Origin: Pseudomonadota bacterium
GTDB lineage: Bacteria > Myxococcota_A > UBA9042 > GCA-2863065
Length of the DNA stretch: 64,000 nt
Reading direction: 5' to 3'
Assembly: GCA_005776585.1 (NCBI GenBank)
Contig: SXOX01000103.1
Location: forward strand, 1 to 64,000
Shown piece after piece: positions 1 through 9,292 of the stretch (the stretch's first letter is position 1; each line of letters starts with the position of its first letter). Both the position numbers and the translations under genes were made by a program. A model generated the notes under the pieces. The model saw only the letters and a list, made by a program, of their open reading frames with translations, made no database searches and had not been told where the DNA came from.

Positions 1-369
1 GAGCCCGCAGCGCCAGGCGTTGTCGGCGAAGTCGCCCTGGCTCGGCGGCCCGTAGAGCCCGTCGCGGTCGAAGGCCTCCGGGCAATCGACAAAGTACACC
101 GGAACGCGCGCGTCCAGCCAACCGCGCAGCACCTCCACGCTCGACGTGCGGCGCCCGACCCGGACCTCGACGCGCCCGCCGAGTGGCTCCAGGTCTCCGC
201 GCGGGATGCAGCGATAGCGCGGCGCCACGACCGCGGTCCACAGTCCGAGCTCGGCCAGTGCACGTGGCAAGGCGCCAACGACCTCGCCCAGCCCACCCGT
301 CTTGGCGAACGGCGTGACCTCGGAGCTGACGTGCAGGATGCGGAGTGGCTCGGCGGTGCGGGTCGGCAT
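1..369 (-). CDS. glgA: Glycogen synthase GlgA, N-terminal part (runs off window)
   Basis: The minus-strand frame from the ATG at 369 gives 123 residues with no stop before the window edge, so only the 5' part is present. Residues about 10-30 read ILHVSSEVTPFAKTGGLGEV, which contains the KTGGL ADP-glucose-binding loop of bacterial GT5 glycogen/starch synthases. The following segment (PRYRCIP, later FDRDGLYG) also fits the N-terminal Rossmann half of this family. The family transfers glucose from ADP-glucose to the growing alpha-1,4-glucan in the cytoplasm. A GGGAGG ribosome-binding site lies 8 nt upstream of the ATG. The C-terminal catalytic half cannot be seen. Confidence 0.93.
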   Translation of the reverse strand, partial: MPTRTAEPLRILHVSSEVTPFAKTGGLGEVVGALPRALAELGLWTAVVAPRYRCIPRGDLEPLGGRVEVRVGRRTSSVEVLRGWLDARVPVYFVDCPEAFDRDGLYGPPSQGDFADNAWRCGL

Positions 370-452
370 GGTCGTGGCCTCCCAGGTGGGCGCGGCGGAC
401 TTAGCAGGACGGGGCCTCGCGGTCAACGCGCGCGGCTGCTAGGCTGCGGCGC

Positions 453-710
453 ATGGAGCCTCTCATGACGTTTGCCAATCTCACGCTGAACGACGTCCGC
501 GTGTGGTCACAGAGCACCGGGTGCTTCCTGCTCATCACCCGCGAGCCCTCGGTGGTGGTCTCGCTCGGGACTGCCTGGCACGGCCAGCGGACGGGCACCG
601 ACGTGCGCATCGACGGGCGGCTTGGCGCCTACGCGCTCGCCTTCGTCGACGAGACGGCCGCGGAGCGCTTCTTCGAGCGCCTCGTGCGGGTCAACGCGTC
701 CGAGGGCTGA
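453..710 (+). CDS. Small uncharacterised protein, 85 aa
   Basis: An 85-residue open frame with normal high-GC3 codon use, lying between glgA (divergent) and the aminotransferase gene 44 nt downstream. It has no signal peptide or membrane segment. The sequence alternates short hydrophobic stretches (CFLLITREPSVVVSLG) and ends in a helical segment rich in Phe, Glu and Arg, suggesting a small alpha/beta cytoplasmic domain. A second possible start is the Met at residue 5 (465). No clear Shine-Dalgarno sequence precedes either start. I do not recognise the family. Confidence 0.55.
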   Translation: MEPLMTFANLTLNDVRVWSQSTGCFLLITREPSVVVSLGTAWHGQRTGTDVRIDGRLGAYALAFVDETAAERFFERLVRVNASEG

Positions 711-754
711 CCTCGGCTACCCACGCCGGCCGCGCCGTGCTACGACCGCGCGCC

Positions 755-1846
755 ATGAACGTCCCCTTCCTCGACCTGGCCCGCTCTCACGGACCGCTCC
801 ATGCGGAGCTCGTCGCCGCCTTCGAGCGCGTCCTGCGCGAGGGCGCCTTCATCCTGGGCTCCGACGTCCCCGCGCTCGAGCGCGAGCTGGCGGCGGTCCT
901 GGGCGTGCGCGCGACCGTGGGCGTCTCGAGCGGCACCGACGCGCTGCTCGCGGCGCTGATGGCGCTCGACGTCGGCCCAGGCGACGAGGTCATCGTCCCG
1001 ACGCTCACGTTCTTTGCGACCGCTGGCGCCGTCGTGCGCCTCGGCGCGACGCCGCGCTTCGTGGACGTCGATCCCGAGACGCTGCTCATGGACGTCCCGC
1101 AGACGTTGGCACTGATTGGTCCGCGGACACGCGCCATCATCCCGGTGCACCTCTTTGGCCAGTGTGTCGCGCTGCCCGCGGTGCCGGTCCCCGTTATCGA
1201 GGACGTCGCACAGGCCTTTGGCGCGACGTTCGAAGACGGCGTTCAGGCCGGTGCCCGCGGCCTCATGGGCTGCTTCTCGTTCTTTCCGTCGAAGCCCTTG
1301 GGCGGCTTCGGCGACGGCGGGCTCATCTCAACCGACGACCTCGCGCTCGCCGAGACGCTGCGTCAGGTGCGCGCGCACGGCGCCAAACCCAAGTTCCACC
1401 ATCCGCGCATCGGTGGGAACTTTCGCCTCGACACGCTCCAGGCCGCGCTGCTGCGGGTCAAGGTCCCGCACGTGCCCGCCTGGAACGCCGAGCGCCGTCG
1501 CGTGGCGGCGCTCTACCGCGAGCGACTCGCGCCGGTGGTCGCGTCAGGCGAGGTCCGTTGGCCGCGCGCGGTGCCCGGCACCCACGTCCATCACCAGCTC
1601 GTCGTGCTGGCCCAACGGCGGGACGCGCTCATGAGCACGCTCGGCGCCCAAGGCATCGGCGTGGCCATCTACTACCCCGAGCCGCTCCACGTGCAGCCGT
1701 GCTTCGCCGCGGTTCCGGGGCTCACGCCGCTGCCCATCGCAGAGGCCGCGTGCCGCGAGGTGCTGGCTCTGCCGTGCTATCCGGGGCTCACCGAGGCTGA
1801 GGTGGACGCCGTGACGAGCGCGATTCTCCGTTTCTACGGCGCCTAG
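755..1846 (+). CDS. DegT/DnrJ/EryC1/StrS-family PLP aminotransferase
   Basis: This 363-residue protein matches the sugar-aminotransferase family in length and motifs. The N-terminus MNVPFLDL is typical; GVSSGTDALLAAL near residue 55 contributes to PLP phosphate binding; the predicted Schiff-base lysine is Lys180 in SFFPSKPLGG; and GGNFRLDTLQAA follows. Family members convert keto-sugar nucleotides to amino sugars for O-antigen, capsule or antibiotic sugars, using glutamate as amino donor. The start was chosen for the conserved N-terminus; the frame stays open upstream to about 503, but that extension is arginine-rich and atypical. It ends 4 bp inside the convergent ferredoxin gene. No other sugar-nucleotide gene is adjacent, so the substrate is unknown. 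Confidence 0.92.
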   Translation: MNVPFLDLARSHGPLHAELVAAFERVLREGAFILGSDVPALERELAAVLGVRATVGVSSGTDALLAALMALDVGPGDEVIVPTLTFFATAGAVVRLGATPRFVDVDPETLLMDVPQTLALIGPRTRAIIPVHLFGQCVALPAVPVPVIEDVAQAFGATFEDGVQAGARGLMGCFSFFPSKPLGGFGDGGLISTDDLALAETLRQVRAHGAKPKFHHPRIGGNFRLDTLQAALLRVKVPHVPAWNAERRRVAALYRERLAPVVASGEVRWPRAVPGTHVHHQLVVLAQRRDALMSTLGAQGIGVAIYYPEPLHVQPCFAAVPGLTPLPIAEAACREVLALPCYPGLTEAEVDAVTSAILRFYGA

Positions 1847-2223
1847 GTCCGCTTCTCGCGCGGATCGTCGGCCTTGGGAGGCCGTCCGTCGCGTGGCCGG
1901 GTCCACACGGTCACCGGGCCGAGCACCTGCGCCTGACACGGCAGCCGTTCGCCTTCGCTCGTATAGATGCCCCGTGGCCCGAGGTGCCGCTCCTTGCGCG
2001 GACGCAGCCACCCGAACTCTTTGGCCGACGGCGTGCTCAACCGCTCGGCGCCATCGGTGACGATGACCCGACACTCCCCGCAGAGCCCAAAGCCGTAGCA
2101 GTTGATGACCTTGAAGACGTGCGAGTACAGCTCGATGCCGCACTGCTTCGCCGCCTCCCGCACCGTGGTTCCGCTCGGGACGTCGATGGTGATGTGTTCG
2201 CGCGCAAACGTGACGATGGGCAT
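1843..2223 (-). CDS. 2Fe-2S ferredoxin
   Basis: A 126-residue protein with the plant/mammalian-type [2Fe-2S] cysteine pattern: Cys42, Cys48 and Cys51 (C-x5-C-x2-C in NCYGFGLCGEC) and Cys96 in RLPCQAQVLG. The beta-grasp core (VTFAREHITIDVPSGTTVREAAKQ) precedes the loop. It is a soluble electron carrier; the partner enzyme is not evident nearby. The start at 2223 is preferred to the upstream in-frame start at 2244 because an AGGAGG ribosome-binding site sits just before it. The basic, proline-rich tail after residue 105 is longer than in simple ferredoxins. The 3' end overlaps the convergent aminotransferase gene by 4 bp. Confidence 0.9.
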   Translation of the reverse strand: MPIVTFAREHITIDVPSGTTVREAAKQCGIELYSHVFKVINCYGFGLCGECRVIVTDGAERLSTPSAKEFGWLRPRKERHLGPRGIYTSEGERLPCQAQVLGPVTVWTRPRDGRPPKADDPREKRT

Positions 2224-2446
2224 GGGACCTCCTGCGGCTCCCAAAGCAAGGCCCGTGCCCGGTCACCTCGCGCGGTTCGAGGCGGCCGTCCTGTCACGCT
2301 GGGACGCGTGATCCGTGTCGATTCGTCCCGAGCGTGCGCCTGCTGCCCGCTCACCCGGCGACCGCGTCTCGCCAGCCGGTGGCACGTCCCATGCGAGCGG
2401 CGCATGTGTGAGGTCGACCGCACCTGCGGTCCGGACAGGAGGAGCC

Positions 2447-3244
2447 ATGCCCCGCACGATTCGTGAGATCATGAACCACGAGGTCTTCAGCGTTCGCCCC
2501 ACGACTGACGCCGAACAGGCCCTCGGCCACCTGATGACGCTCGGAGTCTCGGGCGCGCCGGTCATCGACGCCGACGATCAGGGCCGCGCCGTCGGCTTCG
2601 TCTCCCTCCGCGACCTCGTCGGGCCACTCGGGTCGACCACGGTGGCCGAGCACATGACCTGGCCCGCCGTCGTCGTGGACGCGACCTCCGCCATCACCGA
2701 GGCCGGCAAGCTCATGGGCGTGCTGGGACTGCACCACCTGATCGTCGTGGAGGACCATACGCTGCGGCCCGTGGGCATCGTCTCGAGCCTGGACCTCGTC
2801 CGAGCGCTCACCGGACTGCCGGCCGCGCATCCGAGCGCCTTCCCGCACTTCGACCGCCGGACGGGGCTCGTCTGGACCGACGACATCGAGCTCGAGCTCG
2901 AGAGCGTCCTCATGGCCGCCCCCGATGCGCCGGGGCTGTTCCTCCTCGTCCGCCCCGGCGTCGACGCGCCCGACACCATCGTGTGGGCCGAGTCGGCCGA
3001 GAACGTGAAGAGCCGGCTCATCGATCTGGTGAGCGCCCCGCAGCCGGGGGCCCTCGGCCAGTGGCTCGATCGGGCCCGACTCCGGTTCCGTGCCGCCCAG
3101 GACGCGGACCCCGAGCACCGAAACGCGGCCCTCGCCGCCCTCGTCGCCCTCGCCGCCCCCGCCGGTCGCACTCCCTGCACAATTGCCTGGAACTGCGCCG
3201 AAAGCTCCGTAGTATGGGCCGGAGGAGAGGTCCCCGGCTCATGA
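2447..3244 (+). CDS. CBS-domain protein
   Basis: A 265-residue cytoplasmic protein with two CBS motifs. The first (about residues 5-62) contains IMNHEVFSVRPTTDAEQALG, then SGAPVIDADDQGRAVGFVSLRDLV. The second (about 66-122) contains HLIVVEDHTLRPVGIVSSLDLVRAL. Tandem CBS pairs form a Bateman module that usually senses adenine nucleotides. The C-terminal half is unrecognised. The start at 2447 has an overlapping AGGAGG site; the frame is open upstream to 2315 but without a comparable ribosome-binding site. Its TGA overlaps the ATG of the radical SAM gene (ATGA), so the two are translationally coupled and probably act in one process. Confidence 0.88.
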   Translation: MPRTIREIMNHEVFSVRPTTDAEQALGHLMTLGVSGAPVIDADDQGRAVGFVSLRDLVGPLGSTTVAEHMTWPAVVVDATSAITEAGKLMGVLGLHHLIVVEDHTLRPVGIVSSLDLVRALTGLPAAHPSAFPHFDRRTGLVWTDDIELELESVLMAAPDAPGLFLLVRPGVDAPDTIVWAESAENVKSRLIDLVSAPQPGALGQWLDRARLRFRAAQDADPEHRNAALAALVALAAPAGRTPCTIAWNCAESSVVWAGGEVPGS

Positions 3245-5076
3245 AGATCGCCTTCGTCTATCCCACGTTCCACACGCAGCCGTTCAACGAGAACCTGCCG
3301 ACGGTGGACGACGAGTTCGGACTGTTCCCCCACCTCGGCTTCGGCTGGGGCGCGCGGGTGGCCAAAGAGCTTGGGTGGGAGGTCCGGCTCTTCGATGGGC
3401 TCGCGACGCGCGCGCCGGTCGAGGAGGTCATCCAAAAGCTGCGCGATTGGGGCCCCGACCTCGTCGGCTTCTCCGCGCACGCCTGCCAGACCTTCCGGTT
3501 CATGCTCGGCTGGGCCAAGCGCATCAAGGCCGAGACGGGCCTCCCCACGCTCGTCGGAGGCTACGAAGCCAAGGTCTACCCCGAGGAGATCATGGGCCAC
3601 GGGTGCTTCGACTACCTGTGCGCCGGCGAGAACATCAGCTTCCTGCGGACGTTCCTGCCCACCTTCGAGCGCGGCCACGGCTACGAGAAGGTGCCGGACC
3701 TCTACTGGTACAGCCAAGGCACGCTGAAGCGGACGATGCCCGGCCCGCGGTTGCGCTTTCGCGACTTCCCCACGCCCGACCGCAGCATCTACCCCAATCA
3801 CCTCTACTACAGCCACGTCTCGCAGCGTCGGAACTTCACGATCGGCATGAGCGAGGTGGGCTGTCCCTACCCGTGCTCCTTCTGCTGTATGCGGCACTCC
3901 GGGTTCGATGCCCGTTCGCCCGAGCAGCTCATCGCCGAGACGGAGGAGTGCATCGCGCTCGGCATCCACGAGATCGACTGGTTCGATCCGATCATGCTGC
4001 ACGACCGCCGCCGCGTGATGGACTACGCCAAGGAGATCTCGGCGCGCAAGCTCGATGTCATCTGGTCCTGCCGCTCCCGCATCGACTCGCTGTCGTTTCA
4101 CAAGACGGACGGGCCGGTGGACGAGGAGTACATCCGCACCATCGCCGAGGGGGGCTGCCGGCGCATCTTCTTCGGCATCGAGTCGGGCGACGACGAGGTG
4201 CTCCTGGCCATGATGAAGGGTCAGAAGGCCACGACGCAGATTCGCAAGGTCCTCGAGTGCGTCAGTGACCACGGCATCATGGCGCTCGGCTTCTTCATCG
4301 TGGGCGCTCCCGACGACACGCCCAAGACCTGCGAGAAGACGATTCAGTTCTCCCTCACGCTGCCGCTCACCTACGCGCAGTACCAAATTGCGATCATCAA
4401 GCCTCACACGGAGCTCGAGAAGCAGTACATCATCGACGCGACCGGCATCGACTATTGGCGTGAGTACATGCGCGGCACCGTCGACGAGCACCTGTTGCCG
4501 ACGCCGTGGACGCAGATGACGCGGCCCGAGCTCGAGCGCATGGCCCGTACGGCGTACTTTCGCTTCTATGGGCGGCCCAACTACGCATTGCCGATGCTGG
4601 GGCGCATCGAGAGCTTCGACGAGCTTCAGCGCTACCTCCGCGTCGGGACGCAGCTGCTGCTTCGGCCGCTGCGTCCACCGACGGGCAAGACGCTCCCGGC
4701 ATGGCAGCGCGCGCTACGGGCCACCGGCACGTTCATTGAGGCCACGATGACGGCCGCGAACCCGGGCGCGCGACACCCCGTCTTTCGTGCCGGCGGCGGA
4801 CTCAAGGGCGCGTGGCGGCTCGCCCAGAAGGAGTTTCGGCGTGAGGAGACCGACCACACGCTCACACGGGAGCGGGCGCAGGAGCTCATTCGGCAGATCC
4901 AGGAGCGCGGCGGGACGCTGTCGCCCGCGACGCCCAAGGTCGCGCACGCGCGCTACATGCCCGTCATGAAGGAGCTGCGCGAGCTCGGCGAGGAGAACGA
5001 GGTACGCAAGGCCGAAAAGCGGCCGATCGTCATCCCGCATGAGGTCGTCCCCGGCGCTGCCGAGCCCGTCGAGTAG
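3241..5076 (+). CDS. B12-binding-domain radical SAM protein
   Basis: A 611-residue enzyme. Residues 1-130 are a cobalamin-binding-like Rossmann domain (MKIAFVYPTF..., then LVGFSAHACQTFRF and LPTLVGGYEAKVYPEEI). The radical SAM [4Fe-4S] motif is Cys208, Cys212 and Cys215 (GCPYPCSFCC). Glycine-rich and Glu-containing strands follow (RRIFFGIESGDDEVL, ALGFFIVGAPDDTP), as in class B radical SAM methylases and cyclases. The C-terminal 150 residues are basic and helical. It starts inside the stop of the CBS gene (ATGA) and ends 9 nt before a second radical SAM gene, making a three-gene operon. The substrate cannot be read from sequence; family members act on tetrapyrroles, lipids, hopanoids or natural products. 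Confidence 0.9.
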   Translation: MKIAFVYPTFHTQPFNENLPTVDDEFGLFPHLGFGWGARVAKELGWEVRLFDGLATRAPVEEVIQKLRDWGPDLVGFSAHACQTFRFMLGWAKRIKAETGLPTLVGGYEAKVYPEEIMGHGCFDYLCAGENISFLRTFLPTFERGHGYEKVPDLYWYSQGTLKRTMPGPRLRFRDFPTPDRSIYPNHLYYSHVSQRRNFTIGMSEVGCPYPCSFCCMRHSGFDARSPEQLIAETEECIALGIHEIDWFDPIMLHDRRRVMDYAKEISARKLDVIWSCRSRIDSLSFHKTDGPVDEEYIRTIAEGGCRRIFFGIESGDDEVLLAMMKGQKATTQIRKVLECVSDHGIMALGFFIVGAPDDTPKTCEKTIQFSLTLPLTYAQYQIAIIKPHTELEKQYIIDATGIDYWREYMRGTVDEHLLPTPWTQMTRPELERMARTAYFRFYGRPNYALPMLGRIESFDELQRYLRVGTQLLLRPLRPPTGKTLPAWQRALRATGTFIEATMTAANPGARHPVFRAGGGLKGAWRLAQKEFRREETDHTLTRERAQELIRQIQERGGTLSPATPKVAHARYMPVMKELRELGEENEVRKAEKRPIVIPHEVVPGAAEPVE

Positions 5077-5085
5077 CCCCGCTCC

Positions 5086-6552
5086 ATGCCCACGGACCGC
5101 GCTCTGCGATCGTTTGCCGTGCGCGTGACCTTTGTTCGGGTCGCACCGTGGCTGGAGGTGCGCCGCGCTCACCCCGAGAACGTCATGGCGCCCCTTGATG
5201 TCGGCCAGGCGCTCTCACTGCTCGCCGCGCGTGGCCATGCGGCCGAGCTGATCGACACCGAGACCGGGCGGTACACGCTCGGCGAAGCGGCCCGCGCGAC
5301 CGTCGCGTCTCGCCCCGACGTCGTCGTCCTCGATGGCCCCACGCCGGCCGTGCCGCACATGCTCCAACTCGCGGATCTCGCCCGCGAGCGGCTGCCGGAC
5401 GCGCTCATTCTGGCGGTCGGGCAGCATGCCACTGCCCGCCCGCAGGATCTGGTCGGTCCCGGCCGGCCCTTCGACGCTGCGGCGCTGCGTGAGTGGGAAG
5501 AGACGGTCACCGATGTATGTGACGCCGTGTGCGCGGGCGAAGGCGAATGGCGCGCGGTGCCTGGGCTGCTGCTGGCGACCGACGTCGGCCTGCGCGAGAC
5601 GCGAGAGCGTCCACTACAGACGGACCTCGACGCGCTCCCGTGGCCCGATCATGCCCGCTTTCTCGCGGACGACGCGTACGTGGTGCATCACCCGACGCGT
5701 GTTCGTGGCCGACGGCGTTGGGGCTTCGTCCTCGGCGGTCGCGGCTGCCCCCATGCGTGCCTGCATTGCTCGCCATCGCTGCGCAACAGCTATGGTGACG
5801 TTCCGCGGCTGCGTGACGTGGGCGCCGTCGTCGACGAGCTTCGCGAGCTCCAACGGCTCGGAGCCACGGTCGTGCACTTCAAGGACGATACGTTCGCGCA
5901 GGATCCCGAGTGGGCGAGCGCACTCTGCGATCGCCTGGACAAGCGCCGACTACGGCTCCCCTGGACCGTGCAGACGCGTCCCGACCGCGTCATGGATCCG
6001 TCGCTGTGTCGCGCCATGGCTCAGGCGGGCTGCACGACGGTCGTCCTCGGAATTGACTCCGGCTCCGCGTGGACGCTCAAGATGCTGCGCAAGGGCTATG
6101 GCCTCGCCGAAGTGCGGCGTGGTGCCGCCGCCGTCCGTGAGGCCGGAATGTTGCTCGTGGGGCTCTTCCTCATCGGGTGCCCAGGCGAGTCGTTGGCCGA
6201 GATGGAAGAGACGCTCAGCCTCGCGAGATCGCTCGAGCTGGATCTGCTCCAGGTCCAGGTCTTCGTGCCCTACCCCGGCTCGCCGTTCTATGATCGCTGG
6301 TTCCACTCCGTCGATGCGCGCGGCCCCGACGAGTTCAGCCACTACAACCCCACCCACTGGCGACGGCTCATCAACCTCTCGGCGGTCAGCGACGAGGACC
6401 TGCTCGCCTTTCAGCGCCGCTTCTACCGCGAGACCATCCTCACGCCGCGCTTTGCGGCGCGGTTCTTGGGCAATCGCCTCGCGGGCCTGCCCGACAACCT
6501 CGGCGCGGACCTGCGGTTGATGGCGCAGTCGGCGCGCTTCCTCTTTCGCTGA
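5086..6552 (+). CDS. B12-binding-domain radical SAM protein
   Basis: A 488-residue protein with an N-terminal Rossmann/B12-like region (residues about 10-115; VTFVRVAPWLEV, later PDVVVLDGPTPAVPHML) and the radical SAM motif Cys221, Cys225 and Cys228 in GRGCPHACLHC. Core strands follow: VHFKDDTFAQDPEWA, CTTVVLGIDSGSAWTL and LLVGLFLIGCPGES. The last of these resembles the GxPGE region of class B radical SAM enzymes. It lies 9 nt downstream of another radical SAM gene and its product may act on the same substrate. It is convergent with the cytochrome lipoprotein gene 22 nt away. The B12-binding DxHxxG motif is not obvious, so cobalamin use is inferred from architecture only. Confidence 0.87.
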   Translation: MPTDRALRSFAVRVTFVRVAPWLEVRRAHPENVMAPLDVGQALSLLAARGHAAELIDTETGRYTLGEAARATVASRPDVVVLDGPTPAVPHMLQLADLARERLPDALILAVGQHATARPQDLVGPGRPFDAAALREWEETVTDVCDAVCAGEGEWRAVPGLLLATDVGLRETRERPLQTDLDALPWPDHARFLADDAYVVHHPTRVRGRRRWGFVLGGRGCPHACLHCSPSLRNSYGDVPRLRDVGAVVDELRELQRLGATVVHFKDDTFAQDPEWASALCDRLDKRRLRLPWTVQTRPDRVMDPSLCRAMAQAGCTTVVLGIDSGSAWTLKMLRKGYGLAEVRRGAAAVREAGMLLVGLFLIGCPGESLAEMEETLSLARSLELDLLQVQVFVPYPGSPFYDRWFHSVDARGPDEFSHYNPTHWRRLINLSAVSDEDLLAFQRRFYRETILTPRFAARFLGNRLAGLPDNLGADLRLMAQSARFLFR

Positions 6553-6574
6553 GTGAGGTTGGGCCGTCGCCCGA

Positions 6575-9142
6575 CTAGAGCGTAAGCAGATACGCCGCGA
6601 GCTGATCCCGCTGCGCCTTGGTGAGCATGAACGAGTGACCCATCGTCGTCTCCGTTGAGGCGAGGACGTCCTGCAGGGTCGCGGCGGAGCCATCGTGCAG
6701 ATAGGGCGCGGAGTTGTAGAGACCGCGCAGCGACGGCGTATTGAGCGCGAGCGGTGCGGTGCTCCCGTTCTTCTTTCGGAGCTCGAGCTCGAGCGCCGAG
6801 AAGGTGCCCACGTCCCACGTCTTGCCGTCGGTGAGCGCCGTCCCCGTGTGGCAGGTCGAGCAGCCGACGGCCGGATCGAAAAAGAGCGCCTGGCCCGCCT
6901 TCTGGGTGGCGTTGAGCCCCGTCGCTGCGACGTGCTTGTTCGGCGCGGCGACCGGACCGTTGGCACCCAACAGGTAGGCCGTGATGCCCTCGGCAACGCC
7001 CGGCGCGAGGCCCGCACCGCCCATCCGGTTCACGGTGTTGTGAATGTTCTCCGGCAGAGTCGCCGCGGTGCCGATCCAGTTGAACGGCGCAGTCCCGGCG
7101 AGGCGCTGAGCGAGCATCGGGGTCTGGCGGGGGCCGTCGACCACGAACCACGTGAGCCCATCGTCGGCGCCCTCGATGTGGCAGGTCGCGCACGTGAAGA
7201 AGCCGTTCGCCGAGAGCCCGCTGAAACGCGCAAACGTGTAGGCGCGGCGGCCGACGCGCTCCGATGCGTCGCTGATGGGATCGAGCGCGTAGGCCGTCTC
7301 CTGCACCATGGCCGCGGTCACCGGCGCCACGGTGGTCCCCTTGGCAAACGTGGGCGGGAAGAACGTGTCGGACTTGGCCGAGGGGCGGTCCGTCTTGACC
7401 AGCGCGTTGGCGAAGGCGTCGACGTCGACACGGCCGATGGTAAACGACTGCGCGTTCGCCACGTACGCCGTGCTCCCGTCCGCGGTCAGGACGATGGCGC
7501 GCGGCGCGGCGCCGACGCGAATCTCGCCGAGGACCGCCGTCATGGGGTCGGCGGCCGCCGTATTGAGCACCATGACGTTGTCCGTGCCCTCGCAGACGAC
7601 GAACAGCAGCGACTTGGCCGGGTGATGGATGGCGTCCACGGGCTTGTCACACGCGGCGGTCATGGGCTCGCCCGACGCTCCGTGCAGGATGGGCAGCGCC
7701 GACATGGCCGCCTGCATCGACTTCGTGGCCTTGGGTAGCGTCGAGACGCTCCACTCGATGGGGCGGCGCGTTCGCGGAAACACGAGATCGACCTTCTCGC
7801 AGACCGGATTGCACGTGACCGAGCCGTAGCCGCCCGGGTTGGGACAGAACGTGGGCGGCGTACAGACGCTGCCGGTGGGCGCGCTCGGTGGGTTGAGCTT
7901 CTTGGACTCGCTCTCGGGCGTGCCCGTTCGGGTCACGAGGTGCGGGAAGAACGCCGCGCCGTGGACCGGATGAATCGCGATGCCGAAGGCCCGATTCGCG
8001 ATGCCGGGGATGTTCGGCTGGAGCTTGGAGTGGATGGTGAGGTCCCCCGGATTGAGCGTGCGCAGCGCGATGGGCGCGGAGGCGCCCGTGGCCTCGACCA
8101 CCGTGGCCGTGCCGCGCTCGTTGGACACGAGCACCTCGCCGTCGAGGCCGACGGCCACCGAGCGCGGGCGGAAGCCCACGGGCACGGAGCCGAGCACCTC
8201 CAACGCGGGCACCGACAACAGGACGAGCGCGTCGTCGCCCGAGACGGACACGAACAGGTGCGACCCGTCGATCGACATCGCCAGGCCGAAGGGCTCGGTG
8301 CCCACCGGGACGCTGGCCGAGACGGAGGCCGCCCCGGGCGCGATGCGTGCGACGGTCCCGGACTGGCGCATCGTCACGTAGGCCGTTCCGTCTGCGGCGA
8401 CCACGACCTGCTCTGGGCGCCCACCGACGGCGATGGAGCGAATGACCTTGCCCGTCTCGCGGGCCAGCTCGACGAGCGCGCCCGTCTCCGGAACGCAGAC
8501 CAAGAGCGAGTCGCCGTGCAGCGCGAGCCGGTGCCCGGTCGTCCACGCGGGGTGCACCGCAGTCGGCGTGATGGCGGCCGGCGCGAGCGGCAGCTCGGTC
8601 GGGAAGGCGCCCAGGCTCTGCACCGCCCACGCCTCGGGGGCTGCGGGTGTCGTCCAGCCGCCAAACAGGGGCGCCGCCGCGCCATCGCCAGGGAGCGTGC
8701 CCGTGGGCGCAGGGAGACCGTGGCTGCCCGATGGCGTCCCGTCGCTGCCGGGCGCGGGGGAGGTGGCGGAGGGGTCGATGAGCGGCTCGCCCACCGTGGG
8801 CGGCGGCGTGATCACGGCTGGCTCGGTCGTGGTGGGTGTGGCGGGCGTGCGCGACGGTGAGGTCGTGTTGCTGGCGGTGTTGCCATTGGTGTTCGCGGCG
8901 GTGGCGGCTGGTCCGGGCGTGGGCGTGTTCGTGCGCGCTCGTCCGGGCCGCGCGGCCTCCGGCGTGGCGGCAGGGGAGCCAGACTCGATGACTGCCGCGG
9001 CCTCCACAGGCTGCGACACGGGCGCTCGGGCGTCGACACAGGCAAGAGCCCCTACGCCGAGCCAACCCAAGGCCGCGAGGCCCACCAAGCGTGTCCACGG
9101 TCGATTGGAGCACCCGAATAAGGCCTTCGTCTCGTTGCGCAT
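6575..9142 (-). CDS. Lipoprotein: YVTN-type beta-propeller fused to di-haem cytochrome c peroxidase-like domain
   Basis: An 855-residue exported lipoprotein. The signal peptide ends in a lipobox (GVGALAC, Cys about residue 35). A Thr/Pro/Ala-rich linker to about residue 165 follows, then a YVTN-like propeller (repeats such as GGRPEQVVVAADGTAYVT and GFRPRSVAVGLDGEVLVSN), then a cytochrome region. Two c-type haem sites are present: CATCH at 651-655 and CSTCH at 761-765, the latter followed by TPSLRGLYNSAPYLHDGSA, typical of MauG/CcpA-like di-haem proteins. Such proteins sit in the periplasm or on the cell surface and move electrons to or from peroxide or other partners. It is divergent from the lipoprotein gene beginning at 9293, with about 150 bp between them that must hold both promoters. 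Confidence 0.85.
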   Translation of the reverse strand: MRNETKALFGCSNRPWTRLVGLAALGWLGVGALACVDARAPVSQPVEAAAVIESGSPAATPEAARPGRARTNTPTPGPAATAANTNGNTASNTTSPSRTPATPTTTEPAVITPPPTVGEPLIDPSATSPAPGSDGTPSGSHGLPAPTGTLPGDGAAAPLFGGWTTPAAPEAWAVQSLGAFPTELPLAPAAITPTAVHPAWTTGHRLALHGDSLLVCVPETGALVELARETGKVIRSIAVGGRPEQVVVAADGTAYVTMRQSGTVARIAPGAASVSASVPVGTEPFGLAMSIDGSHLFVSVSGDDALVLLSVPALEVLGSVPVGFRPRSVAVGLDGEVLVSNERGTATVVEATGASAPIALRTLNPGDLTIHSKLQPNIPGIANRAFGIAIHPVHGAAFFPHLVTRTGTPESESKKLNPPSAPTGSVCTPPTFCPNPGGYGSVTCNPVCEKVDLVFPRTRRPIEWSVSTLPKATKSMQAAMSALPILHGASGEPMTAACDKPVDAIHHPAKSLLFVVCEGTDNVMVLNTAAADPMTAVLGEIRVGAAPRAIVLTADGSTAYVANAQSFTIGRVDVDAFANALVKTDRPSAKSDTFFPPTFAKGTTVAPVTAAMVQETAYALDPISDASERVGRRAYTFARFSGLSANGFFTCATCHIEGADDGLTWFVVDGPRQTPMLAQRLAGTAPFNWIGTAATLPENIHNTVNRMGGAGLAPGVAEGITAYLLGANGPVAAPNKHVAATGLNATQKAGQALFFDPAVGCSTCHTGTALTDGKTWDVGTFSALELELRKKNGSTAPLALNTPSLRGLYNSAPYLHDGSAATLQDVLASTETTMGHSFMLTKAQRDQLAAYLLTL

Positions 9143-9292
9143 GTCTGACCCTCCGTGTGGGATTATCCACCCCGCGGCATGGGCGACGCAAGGACTTTTC
9201 GTCCGAGCCCCTCAGACATTCTTGGGACCGCGCGTCCCGCGCTCTACCGCGCCGCTTTGCGTTGCGCCCGGGTCCGGCTACCCTCCGTCTCG

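Noticed and set aside
503-754. N-terminal extension of the DegT aminotransferase
   Set aside because: It overlaps the small 85-aa gene in another frame, is Arg-rich and absent from the family.
2315-2446. N-terminal extension of the CBS protein
   Set aside because: No domain in it, and a strong AGGAGG site stands directly before the ATG at 2447.
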